Shown: positions 1 through 8,654, numbered from the stretch's first letter. The stretch: 42,775 nt of DNA from Candidatus Gastranaerophilales bacterium (GCA_944326535.1 CALVEJ010000009.1:1-42775); one strand, 5' to 3'. The notes: generated by a model from the letters alone, not told the origin. Made by a program: numbers and translations.

Positions 1-671
1 TCTAGTGGATAGGTTATGGGCTCATTGTTTAAAGAAACCAGAGCAACGTATTTTCTCGGTACATTCATTTTGACAATGGCAGAGTATTCTTCATTTGGGG
101 CAACAATAGCAGGTGCATCCAGCTTCATGGGAATAAATCTTGCGACACCATATCTCATTGAAGCCTTTTCATTAATTACAAATTCCGAAACAATTCTCCA
201 CTCGTTGGAAAATTTCTTGAGATAATAAATAGACGTGGACTCTGAATCAATATAACCGTTGCCTTTTATATAATCAACAGAGGCGTTTGTAAGTCCGCTA
301 AGCCGCTCATTTGCAATAACTGTAGCATTATCTATATCAACGTTGACTGACAGAACCTTTATTGAATATCTGGCATCCGGAAAATCCTTCCAAGCATCCA
401 AGACGAATTTTTTCAGTGTAGCCTTGTCATATCCGTCAGAATTTCTGTATGAATCATCGTGCAATTTTAAAAATGCATCCAGATTTTGGTTATTTGTGTA
501 TTTTTGATAATCTTCAAATATTTTTCTAATTTGAATTTCAGCAGGTATTTCCGATCTTTTGTGAAAACCTATTGATGAAATATCTATTGCAAGCTTGTCA
601 TCTTGTGCATAAGCACCTGCTGATGTACAAACAAATATTATAGTAAAAAATAGTATTAAAAGTTTTTTCAT
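1..671 (-). CDS. Secreted NTF2-like domain protein (C-terminus beyond window)
   Basis: An open frame runs leftwards from an ATG at 671 and reaches position 1 without a stop, giving at least 223 residues. The first ~23 residues form a clear signal peptide (MKKLLILFFTIIFVCTSAGA, then YAQD), so the product is exported. Residues ~45-150 look like an NTF2/SnoaL-type cone fold: a helix with FEDYQKYTNNQNLDAFLKLH, a FVLDAWKDFPDARYSI segment, then beta strands ending in YYLKKFSNEWRIVSE. Such domains bind small ligands or are simply structural. It is divergent from coaX, with 96 bases between the two starts. The fold assignment is by eye, and no specific function can be named. Confidence 0.75.
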   Translation of the reverse strand, partial: MKKLLILFFTIIFVCTSAGAYAQDDKLAIDISSIGFHKRSEIPAEIQIRKIFEDYQKYTNNQNLDAFLKLHDDSYRNSDGYDKATLKKFVLDAWKDFPDARYSIKVLSVNVDIDNATVIANERLSGLTNASVDYIKGNGYIDSESTSIYYLKKFSNEWRIVSEFVINEKASMRYGVARFIPMKLDAPAIVAPNEEYSAIVKMNVPRKYVALVSLNNEPITYPL

Positions 672-746
672 GCTAATATTCTATCCTCTCCCTGAACATT
701 ATAACAAAAATTAAACTTTATCTTAAATTATTTAATAATTTTTGTG

Positions 747-763
747 TATAATTATTTTGAGGT
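747..763 (+). promoter_or_regulatory. coaX -10 box and ribosome site
   Basis: TATAAT at 747-752 is followed by GAGG at 759-762, five bases before the coaX ATG at 768. With a start point ~6-7 bases after the -10, the leader would be only about 9 bases, beginning at the ribosome site. No good -35 box is visible 16-18 bases upstream. Confidence 0.4.
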
Positions 764-767
764 AAAT

Positions 768-1541
768 ATGCTATTATCACTGGATATTGGTAACACAACT
801 ACAACTATAGGTCTATTTGACGGTGACAATCTTGTTGACACTTGGTCAATAGCTTCGGAAAAACATCGTTCTGAAGATGAACTCGGAATTTTACTTATAA
901 ACCTTTTAACATTCCATAATTATTCGGATTTTATTGACTCTGCCTGCATGTGCAGCGTTGTAGAGTGTCTTACGGAAAGATATCAAAATGCAATTAAAAG
1001 ATATTTGGGAATAAAACCTTTTATCGTCACTAACAAGACAACAAATCTTTTAAAATATAATGTTGATTATCCGGAGGAAGTCGGTGCAGATAGAATTGTA
1101 AATGCATTTGCTGCATATAGCCTGTACAAAAGTGACTGTATCGTTGTTGATCTGGGCACGGCAACGTCTTTTGACATTGTGACAGGCAGTGGAGAATTTC
1201 TCGGCGGTGTAATATGTGCCGGTATGAAAATTCAGGCGGAAAGTCTGAAAAAGTTTACATCAAAACTCCCATTGATTAAAATTGAAGCACCCAAAAATGC
1301 AATAGGAAAAAACACTATAGATGCAATGCTTTCGGGTACGGTAAGAGGCCATGCCTGCATGATCAGCGGACTGATAGAAGAATGTTCAAAAGAGCTTGGC
1401 AGTAATCCGATTGTTATTGCCACGGGCGGATATTCTGAAATTGTTGCTCAATACATGAAAAAAACTTTTGATTATATAAATCCCTACATTACTTTAGAGG
1501 GGTTAAAGCTTATTTATGATGCACATGTTCTCAATGTATAG
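768..1541 (+). CDS. coaX: Type III pantothenate kinase
   Basis: Phosphorylates pantothenate to 4'-phosphopantothenate, the first step of coenzyme A synthesis; cytosolic. The N-terminal phosphate-binding motif LLSLDIGNTTTT, the GADRIVNAFAAY segment (~residues 110-121) and the VVDLGTATSFDIVTGSGEF / GGVICAGM region are those of the CoaX branch of the ASKHA superfamily, not the CoaA P-loop enzyme. I start it at the ATG at 768, giving 257 residues (usual family length), because GAGG lies five bases upstream and the family begins at MLLSLDIGN; a GTG at 744 is in frame but overlaps the -10 box. It is a single gene, divergent from the secreted protein on its left. Confidence 0.95.
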   Translation: MLLSLDIGNTTTTIGLFDGDNLVDTWSIASEKHRSEDELGILLINLLTFHNYSDFIDSACMCSVVECLTERYQNAIKRYLGIKPFIVTNKTTNLLKYNVDYPEEVGADRIVNAFAAYSLYKSDCIVVDLGTATSFDIVTGSGEFLGGVICAGMKIQAESLKKFTSKLPLIKIEAPKNAIGKNTIDAMLSGTVRGHACMISGLIEECSKELGSNPIVIATGGYSEIVAQYMKKTFDYINPYITLEGLKLIYDAHVLNV

Positions 1542-1637
1542 GAATTTGAGATAAATCATTCATTAAAACGAGTAAATCATATAAAAACAGCGTTAAAATA
1601 TTTACATAAGGGTACTTGTGTATATTTTGGAGGGGAT

Positions 1638-1931
1638 ATGTATAATGCTGTGAAACAACACTGCTTTCAGCAACCTGATACTATTTCAGCTGCAAAAGTT
1701 ACTCCTATAAATGAACTCTATGTTCCTCAAACTAACGGAGAAATTTCTGTTTCAATTATGCAGAACTGGACTCTTCAAGCAACAGAATGCTATGAAATAA
1801 ATTCTGACTGTACCAGATGCTCATTGTACGGAGGAAACTATTCGTTTATATGTCAGATGCCCAAAATAGTAAAAGCTTTGCTAAAAGCTTATGGACCGCC
1901 TCAGAATTCACAAAGTGCAAATGAACTCTAA
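1638..1931 (+). CDS. Small cysteine-rich hypothetical protein
   Basis: Not recognised. 97 residues, preceded by a strong ribosome site GGAGGGG at 1629-1635. Five cysteines (9, 51, 58, 61, 72), four of them in a C-x6-C-x2-C-x10-C pattern around TECYEINSDCTRCSLYGG and NYSFICQMPK, could bind zinc or an Fe-S cluster; this is inference. No signal peptide or membrane segment. The C-terminal part (IVKALLKAYGPPQ) is probably helical. Its stop codon overlaps that of the convergent minus-strand gene (1928-1931), with no room for a terminator. The good ribosome site and soluble composition support a real gene. Confidence 0.7.
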   Translation: MYNAVKQHCFQQPDTISAAKVTPINELYVPQTNGEISVSIMQNWTLQATECYEINSDCTRCSLYGGNYSFICQMPKIVKALLKAYGPPQNSQSANEL

Positions 1932-2269
1932 AACTTTTCTATAACAAATTTTGTTGCATCATCTATTGTTTCCGGAGTATTTAGGTTTTTTTCGATATCT
2001 CCCACCGAATTTGATACAGTCGATTTGTTTTTCATCCTCTTATATGCATATAAGAGAACAAACAGCACGATACCCGAACCGCAAACAAGAACCATTGCTT
2101 TTAAAAATTTTGAAAAAACCTTTTTTAATTCAGATTTTTTTTCAATTTTTGTTTTTGGTATTAACGGACTTGCAGATACAGGCAAATCCGCAGATAACGG
2201 CAGTACAAGAAATATGCCAAGGAGCATTGATACAAATATCTTAACTAATTTTGATGAAAATTTTTGCAT
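1928..2269 (-). CDS. Small exported/membrane protein downstream of RNase E/G
   Basis: Not recognised as a named family. 113 residues: an N-terminal hydrophobic signal-like segment (LVKIFVSMLLGIFLVLPL, ~8-25), a basic stretch (KTKIEKKSELKKVFSKFLK), a second membrane segment (AMVLVCGSGIVLFVLLYAY, ~58-76) followed by basic residues (KRMKNK), then a soluble acidic C-terminus. The likely topology is a periplasmic loop if the first segment is cleaved or spans. It starts 18 bases after the RNase E/G stop with GGAG just ahead of its ATG, so it is the last gene of that operon. A link to RNA degradation or to membrane tethering of the RNase is speculation from position only. Confidence 0.7.
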   Translation of the reverse strand: MQKFSSKLVKIFVSMLLGIFLVLPLSADLPVSASPLIPKTKIEKKSELKKVFSKFLKAMVLVCGSGIVLFVLLYAYKRMKNKSTVSNSVGDIEKNLNTPETIDDATKFVIEKF

Positions 2270-2287
2270 AACATCTCCGATATGTGC

Positions 2288-4138
2288 CTATTCTGACTTT
2301 TCAGCCGCTTTTTTGCGTGTTCTTGAAGCTTTGCGTGTTTTGGTTTGTTTTTTAGGCTTTTCTTCGACAGACTGCTGTTCATCGGCTGCAGTAGTCTGCA
2401 CTGTTTGCTCAGCATCTGTTTTTATTAATTCCTTAGCAGCTTCTTTGGCTTTTGCTGCTGCCTTAGCTTTTCTAGGTGTACGTTTCTTTGCTTTTGGTTC
2501 AGCCTGCAGTTCTACCGGCATATCCTGTTCTTTTGCTTCAAACGGTTCTGTTTTTGCCGGTTCTTCAGGTTTTACATCTTCAGCCAAAAGATCATTTACT
2601 TCTGAGATTAGTTCCTGCAAAGCAGCATCATCTTTTCTCTTGTTATTTTTTCTGTTTTTATTAAATCTTTTATTTCTATTGTCTCTTTTGTTTTGATTTT
2701 GCTGTTCTTTTTCTTCAGGCTGTTGTATATCATCAACCTGAACATTTTCCTGAGAGTTTTCTTTAGTATTGTGCAATCGTCTGTCATACTCATTTTTGAT
2801 GTTATTTTGACCGTTTTGTGAGTTATTTGCATTTTGATGATTGAATACTTTATTATGTTTTTTCCCGTTATTGATTGGCAATTTCAATTTTGCTGCTTTT
2901 GATCTTTGTTCACCTTCGCTCAAAGAAGAAGCAAAACCAAAATCCTCTAGCAATTCACCTGTTCCATGACAATGCGGGCATTTTTTCGTAAATATTTCAG
3001 ACAGACTTTGCCCCTGTCTGTGTCTTGTCATTTCAACGAGTCCCAGATCTGAAAGCTGTCCGACCTGCGGTTTTGCTTTATCAGCCTCAACCGCAAGTTC
3101 AAGTTCTTCCATAATGGCAATTTTATCTGCGCGGCTCAGCATATCGATAAAATCAATAATAATCATTCCGCCTATGTTCCTGAGCTTAAGCTGTCTTGCA
3201 ATTTCAGTAACAGCTTCTTTGTTGGTTTTTAAAATAGTTTCATCCTGTGTTGCAGAACTGATAAATTTACCGCTGTTTACATCAATTACAGTAAGAGCTT
3301 CCGTTGTTTGAATAAACAGATAACCGCCTGAAGGCAGATTGACTTTAACCTGAAGCGCCTGTTCTATTTCTTTTTTTACACCCGAAGCAACAAGAAGCGG
3401 CTCACTGCCTTTGTAAACAGAAATATCAATATTTTTGTTTAGATTCCAGTTTTGAATCAGCTGCTGCACTCTATGCATTGCATAAGGTGTATCAACAACT
3501 ATTTCTTTTACATCCTCTGTACAAGCTTCTCTAATAACTCTATAGAGCAAGTCCTGATCTCTGTATAAAAGGTTAGGCGCATCAACAAGCTCTGCCTGAG
3601 TAACAATTGTATTCCACTTTTCAAGAAGGATTTCCAAATCCTCTTGTATTTCAGCTTCAGTTTGCCCTTCAGCTTCAGTCCTGATAATTACACCGACTCC
3701 GACAGGTTTAAGCAAGCTCACAATAGATTTTAGCCTTGCTCGTTCTTTTGAAGACATAATTTTTTTGCTTACATTAATACCTGTTTCCTGAGGCATAAGA
3801 ACACAAAATCTGCCCGGAAGACTCAGGGATGTAGTGACACGTGGACCCTTGTGCCCTGTAGGCTCTTTTACAACCTGAACAACAAGTTTTTGTTTGGGTG
3901 AAAGTTTATCTTGAAGCCCGCCTTTTCCGATTACGTCAGCTGCGTGCAAAAATCCCATTTTATCCGAACCTACATCTACAAATGCAGCTTCAATACTGGG
4001 CAAAATATTTTCAACTTTACTCAAATATACATCACCGAGCAGGATTTCACCCCTGTTAATATAAAATTCAGTTGCTTTATTATCCTCGAAAACAGCGGCA
4101 ATATTGTCACGTTCCGCAATTACAATTGATTTAGCCAT
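2288..4138 (-). CDS. rne: Ribonuclease E/G family endoribonuclease
   Basis: Endoribonuclease for mRNA decay and rRNA/tRNA processing, cytosolic or membrane-associated. Residues ~35-117 are the S1 RNA-binding domain. The catalytic core carries the Mg-binding aspartates D286 (VIDVNSGKF) and D329 (IIIDFIDM), and the zinc-link CPHCHGTG has C387 and C390. After residue ~400 comes a ~215-residue low-complexity tail, first N/Q/K-rich, then E/A/K-rich, ending in basic RKASRTRKKAAEK. Total length of 616 is closer to cyanobacterial RNase E than to the ~490-residue RNase G. In cyanobacteria a C-terminal basic peptide recruits PNPase; this basic end may be the analogue (inference). The ribosome site is AAAGGA. 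It sits between a radical SAM gene (gap 45) and a small membrane protein (gap 18). Confidence 0.95.
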   Translation of the reverse strand: MAKSIVIAERDNIAAVFEDNKATEFYINRGEILLGDVYLSKVENILPSIEAAFVDVGSDKMGFLHAADVIGKGGLQDKLSPKQKLVVQVVKEPTGHKGPRVTTSLSLPGRFCVLMPQETGINVSKKIMSSKERARLKSIVSLLKPVGVGVIIRTEAEGQTEAEIQEDLEILLEKWNTIVTQAELVDAPNLLYRDQDLLYRVIREACTEDVKEIVVDTPYAMHRVQQLIQNWNLNKNIDISVYKGSEPLLVASGVKKEIEQALQVKVNLPSGGYLFIQTTEALTVIDVNSGKFISSATQDETILKTNKEAVTEIARQLKLRNIGGMIIIDFIDMLSRADKIAIMEELELAVEADKAKPQVGQLSDLGLVEMTRHRQGQSLSEIFTKKCPHCHGTGELLEDFGFASSLSEGEQRSKAAKLKLPINNGKKHNKVFNHQNANNSQNGQNNIKNEYDRRLHNTKENSQENVQVDDIQQPEEKEQQNQNKRDNRNKRFNKNRKNNKRKDDAALQELISEVNDLLAEDVKPEEPAKTEPFEAKEQDMPVELQAEPKAKKRTPRKAKAAAKAKEAAKELIKTDAEQTVQTTAADEQQSVEEKPKKQTKTRKASRTRKKAAEKSE

Positions 4139-4183
4139 AATAATTCCTTTAAATATCTGTAAACTTATTTAACCTGTGCTTTA

Positions 4184-6688
4184 CTATAGAACGTTTAAAT
4201 TCTCATCATAAAAAGCGACTCTGGTTATATTAAACTTTGTCTCAGGATAGAAAATTTTCATCAAATCATCAGCACGAACAGACGGAATATCAGCATTCTG
4301 TCCTGTTTTTAATGTTACATACAATTTGTTGTTACTGATTTCAACATCTTTTACTGATTGTTTAATGTTTACTAATTTGTCTACACCTTTTTTTGTCTTC
4401 TTCTTTAAGAATATTTCATCTTCTGAAGTAAGCTTATCTTTAATATACATTAAATCCTCAAAATTTGAAACATCTTCAATCAAATGAACTATCTCATATC
4501 TTGCCCACTGGGTTGTATGGTCAAGAGACATAGTATTTTTATCAATTTCACAAATATTAATAATCTGCGCCATTGGATCAAACGAACTGTTTAAAATATC
4601 AATTAAGTTATTTATGTCATGTTCCCCGTACAGCTCAAAATCTATAAACTCAGTATTGCTTTCAAGAAATATCGGCAATGCTGCACCGAGTGAAATTTTG
4701 GGGATTGGATTAAATCCCTCTGTAAATACAACAGGAAGTTGTGAACGAAACAGTCCTTTTACAAGAGTATTTTGCCAATCAAGGTGTGAAAGAAACTTTA
4801 AATAACCTTTTTTTGTAACTTTTGCTCTGTATTTTCTAATATCGTCTCTTGAGTATGACTTTTTCTCAGTGATGACCGGTATATATGGTTTATCAATGTG
4901 TTTTGCAACTTTAAAAGAAGAGCAAATACCGCAATTTGAACATTTTGTTTCACAAGGCACGCTCGCTGCACTATTCATTGCCTTTTTGTATTCTTCTACA
5001 AACCAGTCTTTTTTTATACCGACATTTATAAAATCCCATGGCAGTTTGTCATTAATACCGAACTCTTTTTGTGAAAGCTCTGCAAGAGAAATACCGCAGC
5101 TTTCAGCAATACTGTACCACTTGTCCTTATCAAAATTTTCATCCCATGCATCTAGATAGCATCCGTTCTCATAAAGAGCGTTTATGTATTTACAAAGAGA
5201 TGCGTCTCCTCTGGTTATAACTGCTTCAATTTCAGAAATATATTTTTCATGAATTTTAATTTTAACACCCTTTAAAGAACGGGATTTTTCCCTGATGTAA
5301 GAAATTTTGTCAGATATTTTTTGCAAAGAATCCTGTCCGCACCATTGAAACGGAGTAAACGGTTTCGGTACAAAAATAGACAGAGTGCATGTCAGTTTTA
5401 AGTCATAATTAAGCCCGAGTTCTTTTTTGATGAGCTTTGCTCTGTATTTAATACCGTTCAACAATTCAATAAACTCATCAATATCCGCATATGTCTCCGT
5501 AGGAAGTCCGAGAATAAAATAGTATTTTATGCTGTCGTAGCCATTTTTGTAGCAATCAAGAGTAGTATTTATTATTTGTTCTCGTGATATATTCTTATTT
5601 ATGACATCTCTCAGACGTTGTGAACCCGCTTCCGGCGCAAGTGTTATTGTTGTTTTTCTGACATCTTTTACCAGATTTGAAAGTCTTATATTAAACTTGT
5701 CTATTCTTTGACTCGGCAAAGAGGCAGAAACCTTTTTATCGCTAAAATAACATGTTAATTCTTCAAGCACCGGTTCTATATTTGTATAGTCATTTGATGA
5801 GAGTGACAGCATCGAAAATTCGTCATAGCCTGTGTTTTTTACCAAATCCTTAGTAATAGATATAATATCCTGGGCTTTTCTTTCTCTTATCGGCAGATTT
5901 ACATGCCCGGGCTGGCAAAATCTGCACATTCTTCCGCATCCTCGTCTTATTTCAACAACTGCTCTGTCATGAATAGAGGTGGAAAATGGCACGGGATGTT
6001 TTCTCGGCGCCGAGTCAGAAGAAAAATCATAGATTCTCTTATTAATAATCTTTCCGTCATAAAACTCTGGTACATATACGCCCTCAATCTCGGAAAGTGC
6101 AAGCAAAATATCTTTTCTTTTCTTGCCGGAAGCTTTGTTTGTCTTGTATGCCTCAACAACTTCTTTTAAGATATCTTCGCCATCACCGATTAAAAAAGCA
6201 TCTACGAAATCTTTTATCGGCTCCGGATTGTATGTACACGGTCCTCCTGCCAGAACTATAGGATGAGATTCTTGTCTGTCCTTGGAAACAACAGGAATAT
6301 CTGACATTTCCATCATTGCAAGCATTGTCGGATATGCAAGCTCATATTGAAGAGAAAAGCCAAGCATGTCAAAATCGCCAAGACAAACTTTTGATTCAAC
6401 CCCATAAAGAAACAACCCCTGTTTTTCAATTTCATTTTTACAGTCAGTATCAGGTGCATATGCACGATCACACATACAGCCGTCTATGGAATTCAATGTC
6501 TCATAAAGTATTCTGTGCCCCAGATTGCTCGCACCAACTTCATATTTATCAGGAAAAACAATGGCAAATCTTACGTCAGCCGTTTCAAAATCCTTGTTGT
6601 ATGAATAAAGTTCATGTCCTACATATTGATAAGGCTTGTTAACATTAAAAAGAAGCTTATCCAGCGTATTTTTGTCTAACTTTCTCAT
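4184..6688 (-). CDS. TIGR03960-type B12-binding-domain radical SAM protein fused to DUF2344
   Basis: A radical SAM enzyme of unknown reaction. Residues ~1-200 resemble the cobalamin-binding-like N-domain of the TIGR03960 family (FPDKYEVGASNLGHRILYE). The radical SAM Fe-S cysteines C251, C255 and C258 lie in RRGCGRMCRFCQPGHV. A second cysteine cluster (CETKCSNCGIC) precedes the C-terminal ~200-residue DUF2344/TIGR03936 domain (GYLKFLSHLDWQNTLVKGLF, GFNPIPKISLGAALP). This fusion commonly lies next to rng/rne in other bacteria, as here, suggesting a role in RNA or ribosome modification (inference). I use the ATG at 6688 (834 residues, GGAA ahead of it) rather than the in-frame TTG at 6697, which has no ribosome site. 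It is 15 bases after the upstream gene. Confidence 0.92.
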   Translation of the reverse strand: MRKLDKNTLDKLLFNVNKPYQYVGHELYSYNKDFETADVRFAIVFPDKYEVGASNLGHRILYETLNSIDGCMCDRAYAPDTDCKNEIEKQGLFLYGVESKVCLGDFDMLGFSLQYELAYPTMLAMMEMSDIPVVSKDRQESHPIVLAGGPCTYNPEPIKDFVDAFLIGDGEDILKEVVEAYKTNKASGKKRKDILLALSEIEGVYVPEFYDGKIINKRIYDFSSDSAPRKHPVPFSTSIHDRAVVEIRRGCGRMCRFCQPGHVNLPIRERKAQDIISITKDLVKNTGYDEFSMLSLSSNDYTNIEPVLEELTCYFSDKKVSASLPSQRIDKFNIRLSNLVKDVRKTTITLAPEAGSQRLRDVINKNISREQIINTTLDCYKNGYDSIKYYFILGLPTETYADIDEFIELLNGIKYRAKLIKKELGLNYDLKLTCTLSIFVPKPFTPFQWCGQDSLQKISDKISYIREKSRSLKGVKIKIHEKYISEIEAVITRGDASLCKYINALYENGCYLDAWDENFDKDKWYSIAESCGISLAELSQKEFGINDKLPWDFINVGIKKDWFVEEYKKAMNSAASVPCETKCSNCGICSSFKVAKHIDKPYIPVITEKKSYSRDDIRKYRAKVTKKGYLKFLSHLDWQNTLVKGLFRSQLPVVFTEGFNPIPKISLGAALPIFLESNTEFIDFELYGEHDINNLIDILNSSFDPMAQIINICEIDKNTMSLDHTTQWARYEIVHLIEDVSNFEDLMYIKDKLTSEDEIFLKKKTKKGVDKLVNIKQSVKDVEISNNKLYVTLKTGQNADIPSVRADDLMKIFYPETKFNITRVAFYDENLNVL

Positions 6689-6703
6689 AAATTCCAAATA
6701 CCG

Positions 6704-7048
6704 TTATATAATGTTTTTTGGCAAAAATTTGTCTATTTCAATAATTGTTCCGTCAAGTTCATTATTTCTAAACATAAGCAGAAAATCAAGCAGTCTGTCA
6801 TTTGGAACATTGTAGCTGTACAATGACGGTGCACCGTTTTTATCTCTCATTACTTTAACTATATAATGGCAGTCTTTTGCATAGTTCAACAGGTTTTCCG
6901 CTTTAAACGGATATCCGTTTACATCTTTATCCATTCTTACATAACTAAACCCGGCAAAAGATTTAACCTTTTCTTTTTCATTGACCGGTTTATTCTTTAT
7001 GTGTTTGCTAAATATATTAATAACTTTTTTACTAATTTCTTCAGACAT
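6704..7048 (-). CDS. Hypothetical protein, first gene of the radical SAM-RNase operon
   Basis: Not recognised. 114 residues, soluble, no signal peptide. The N-terminus is helical and charged (EEISKKVINIFSKHIKNK), followed by an alpha/beta-looking part with SFAGFSYVRMDKDVNGYPF and YSYNVPNDRLLDFLLMFRNN. There is no clear Shine-Dalgarno sequence before the ATG at 7048; an A/T-rich TTAATA lies 6 bases upstream, so a leaderless start is possible but weakly supported. It is transcribed with the radical SAM gene (gap 15 bases), which is the only clue to function. A perfect intrinsic terminator of the upstream gene separates it from the HEAT-like gene. Confidence 0.65.
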   Translation of the reverse strand: MSEEISKKVINIFSKHIKNKPVNEKEKVKSFAGFSYVRMDKDVNGYPFKAENLLNYAKDCHYIVKVMRDKNGAPSLYSYNVPNDRLLDFLLMFRNNELDGTIIEIDKFLPKNII

Positions 7049-7102
7049 ACAAATTATTAAAACTTATTTTGAGCGTCTTGGCTAACATTTTACAAAATTC
7101 AA

Positions 7103-7133
7103 CAAAAAAAAGAGCAGACATATTGTCTGCTCT
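7103..7133 (-). terminator. Intrinsic terminator of the P/Q-rich HEAT-like gene
   Basis: Perfect 10-bp stem AGAGCAGACA (7111-7120), loop TAT, TGTCTGCTCT (7124-7133), followed on the minus strand by eight U (7103-7110). It lies 25 bases past the stop of the gene at 7159-8289. Confidence 0.92.
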
Positions 7134-7158
7134 TTATATTAATTATGTATTCCTATGA

Positions 7159-8289
7159 CTATGCGTTAGGGATAGTGTCCAATTTAGCAAGTCCTTCTGC
7201 TGCTACTTTTTGGACATTTTCATCTGCATCCTGTTTAGACAATTCAAAGATTTCTTTCATAACAGGTTTGTATTCAGGTCTTGCATTGTAAGCAAGTGCT
7301 GCAAGACCGCTTGCTCTCAACATCGGGTTCGGGTTGTCTTTTATTGTTGTAACAATTTGTTCCATACCCGGAAGATCCTTGATGTCAGGTGTCATGTTGT
7401 TTGTTTTCTTGAATTCATCAATCAAGAGGTTTTGCAGAATAGCTGTTGTAAACAGTGCATACTGTTTGTTTCGTTCTGCCATCTCTAACGGAGAGATTTT
7501 ATTTGCTTCTACCATATCAGCTTCTGACAATTGTTTACCTGAAAGCAGCTGTTGTCTCAAATCCTTTTGATGTTCAGTTGGTCCTTCAAGAGCTGAAGTA
7601 TCTTTACCGATTACACCGAGTAATGATTCCATCAATGCTGTGTCAAGAAGTGTCGGCGCCAATTGTAAATTGTTTTGAGCCAAATCTGCAACTTTTTCTA
7701 TTGCATCGCCGGCTTTTTGCAAATCATCGGATTTGATATCCTGAATTACTGCAGGCAGGCTGAAATCTGACGGAACAGCTGTTGGTTGCGCCTGAGCTTG
7801 AGCTGCTTCCGGAGCAGGAATTACAGAAGGCGGAACTTGTTGATTTACAGTTTGTTGATTAATTATCTGGGGTGCAGGAGCAGCTGCCGGAGCAGTTGCA
7901 GTTTGCTGTTGATACTGAGGAACAGGCTGCTGTTGTGCCTGAGGATAAACTGTTTGTTGTACCGGTATCGGTTGAGTATAAACCGGAGCTTGTGTTTGAA
8001 CCGGCGGATAATATTGCGGCTGAGGCTGTGTCATAACAACCTGTCCCTGCTGTTGAACAACAGGTGCTGTTTGTACTGCCGGATAATAAACAGGTGCTTG
8101 AGCAGCTTGAGGATAGCTGTATATTGGCGCCTGAGGATATGCATATGTACTTGATTGCTGTGTACCCGGAGTGTTTACCTTCGGATCAAGAATATTAATT
8201 TTAATTGCATTGTATTCAGCGGGTGATTGTTGAGGATATGTTGCAACTGGTGCGTATCCGTAATTTGCTGGTAAAGGTGCTTGTATCAT
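7159..8289 (-). CDS. Proline/glutamine-rich protein with C-terminal HEAT-like repeats
   Basis: Function unknown. I start at the ATG at 8289 (376 residues), which has AAAGGGG eight bases upstream and aligns with the start of the neighbouring 65-residue protein; an upstream in-frame start would add ten residues. Residues 1-30 contain a short conserved block, AEYNAIKINI, shared with that neighbour. Residues ~35-175 are low complexity, rich in P, Q, Y and A with recurring YPQ/PQ units, surely disordered. Residues ~185-376 are helical and HEAT/ARM-like (LQKAGDAIEKVADLAQ; LRASGLAALAYNA; VQKVAAEGLAKLD), suggesting a protein-binding scaffold. There is no signal peptide. It ends at a strong terminator, so it is probably monocistronic. 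Confidence 0.8.
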   Translation of the reverse strand: MIQAPLPANYGYAPVATYPQQSPAEYNAIKINILDPKVNTPGTQQSSTYAYPQAPIYSYPQAAQAPVYYPAVQTAPVVQQQGQVVMTQPQPQYYPPVQTQAPVYTQPIPVQQTVYPQAQQQPVPQYQQQTATAPAAAPAPQIINQQTVNQQVPPSVIPAPEAAQAQAQPTAVPSDFSLPAVIQDIKSDDLQKAGDAIEKVADLAQNNLQLAPTLLDTALMESLLGVIGKDTSALEGPTEHQKDLRQQLLSGKQLSEADMVEANKISPLEMAERNKQYALFTTAILQNLLIDEFKKTNNMTPDIKDLPGMEQIVTTIKDNPNPMLRASGLAALAYNARPEYKPVMKEIFELSKQDADENVQKVAAEGLAKLDTIPNA

Positions 8290-8330
8290 TTCATTCCCCT
8301 TTGTAATATCGTTTGACACTTATTTAAGAG

Positions 8331-8390
8331 AACTCAATATTTAAAATTGCTATTTGTCCCTTATAAATTAATAAATCTTAACATTGAGTT
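8331..8390. repeat. Inverted repeat in the leader of the HEAT-like gene
   Basis: AACTCAAT at 8331-8338 and ATTGAGTT at 8383-8390 are perfect inverted copies 44 bases apart, between the 65-residue gene and the start of the HEAT-like gene. They could pair in a leader RNA or be two operator half-sites; they could also be chance. Confidence 0.35.
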
Positions 8391-8410
8391 TCGGCTATAA
8401 ATAAATAAGA

Positions 8411-8426
8411 AACCGTAAACACGGTT
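8411..8426 (-). terminator. Weak hairpin after the 65-residue gene
   Basis: AACCGT (8411-8416), loop of 4, ACGGTT (8421-8426), directly after the stop codon on the minus strand and followed by an interrupted T/A tract (TCTTATTTATTT). It is a weak intrinsic terminator candidate; read-through into the next gene is possible. Confidence 0.45.
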
Positions 8427-8428
8427 GT

Positions 8429-8626
8429 TTATGCATTATAATTTACATTTTGTCCCGCATCTGCCGGAGCCGGAATAGGCATAGGTGCCGGTTGAAGCAT
8501 CGGTGCAGTTTGTTGTGCAGGTATAGCACCGTTCGGAGCATCAACATTTGCACCAGAAATATTAATTTTGATAGCATTATATTCTGCAGCTGGTGACGGA
8601 ACATAAGTCATAGGTTGTTGAATCAT
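8429..8626 (-). CDS. Small protein sharing the EYNAIKINI peptide
   Basis: Function unknown. 65 residues from the ATG at 8626, chosen because GGAGG lies directly upstream at a good distance and because the resulting N-terminus (MIQQPMTYVPSP) matches that of the HEAT-like protein (MIQAPLPANYGYAP). Both then carry EYNAIKINI. The remainder is P/A/Q-rich and ends in asparagine (ADAGQNVNYNA). It looks like the N-terminal module of the larger neighbour without the HEAT-like part, as if derived by duplication. A -10 TATAAT at 8657-8662, inside a palindrome, probably drives it. Confidence 0.72.
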   Translation of the reverse strand: MIQQPMTYVPSPAAEYNAIKINISGANVDAPNGAIPAQQTAPMLQPAPMPIPAPADAGQNVNYNA

Positions 8627-8654
8627 TTTTCCTCCGTTAAATGAGATGGTTTTT

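Noticed and set aside
774-789. Sequence resembling the repeat core near the coaX start (13 of 16 bases)
   Set aside because: It encodes the conserved LSLDIGN of CoaX and lacks the extended flank, so is probably coincidence.
2025-2696. Long plus-strand frame opposite the RNase E/G tail
   Set aside because: The tail gene is low complexity (K/E/A codons), which leaves the opposite strand open; the product is S/A/F/L-rich nonsense.
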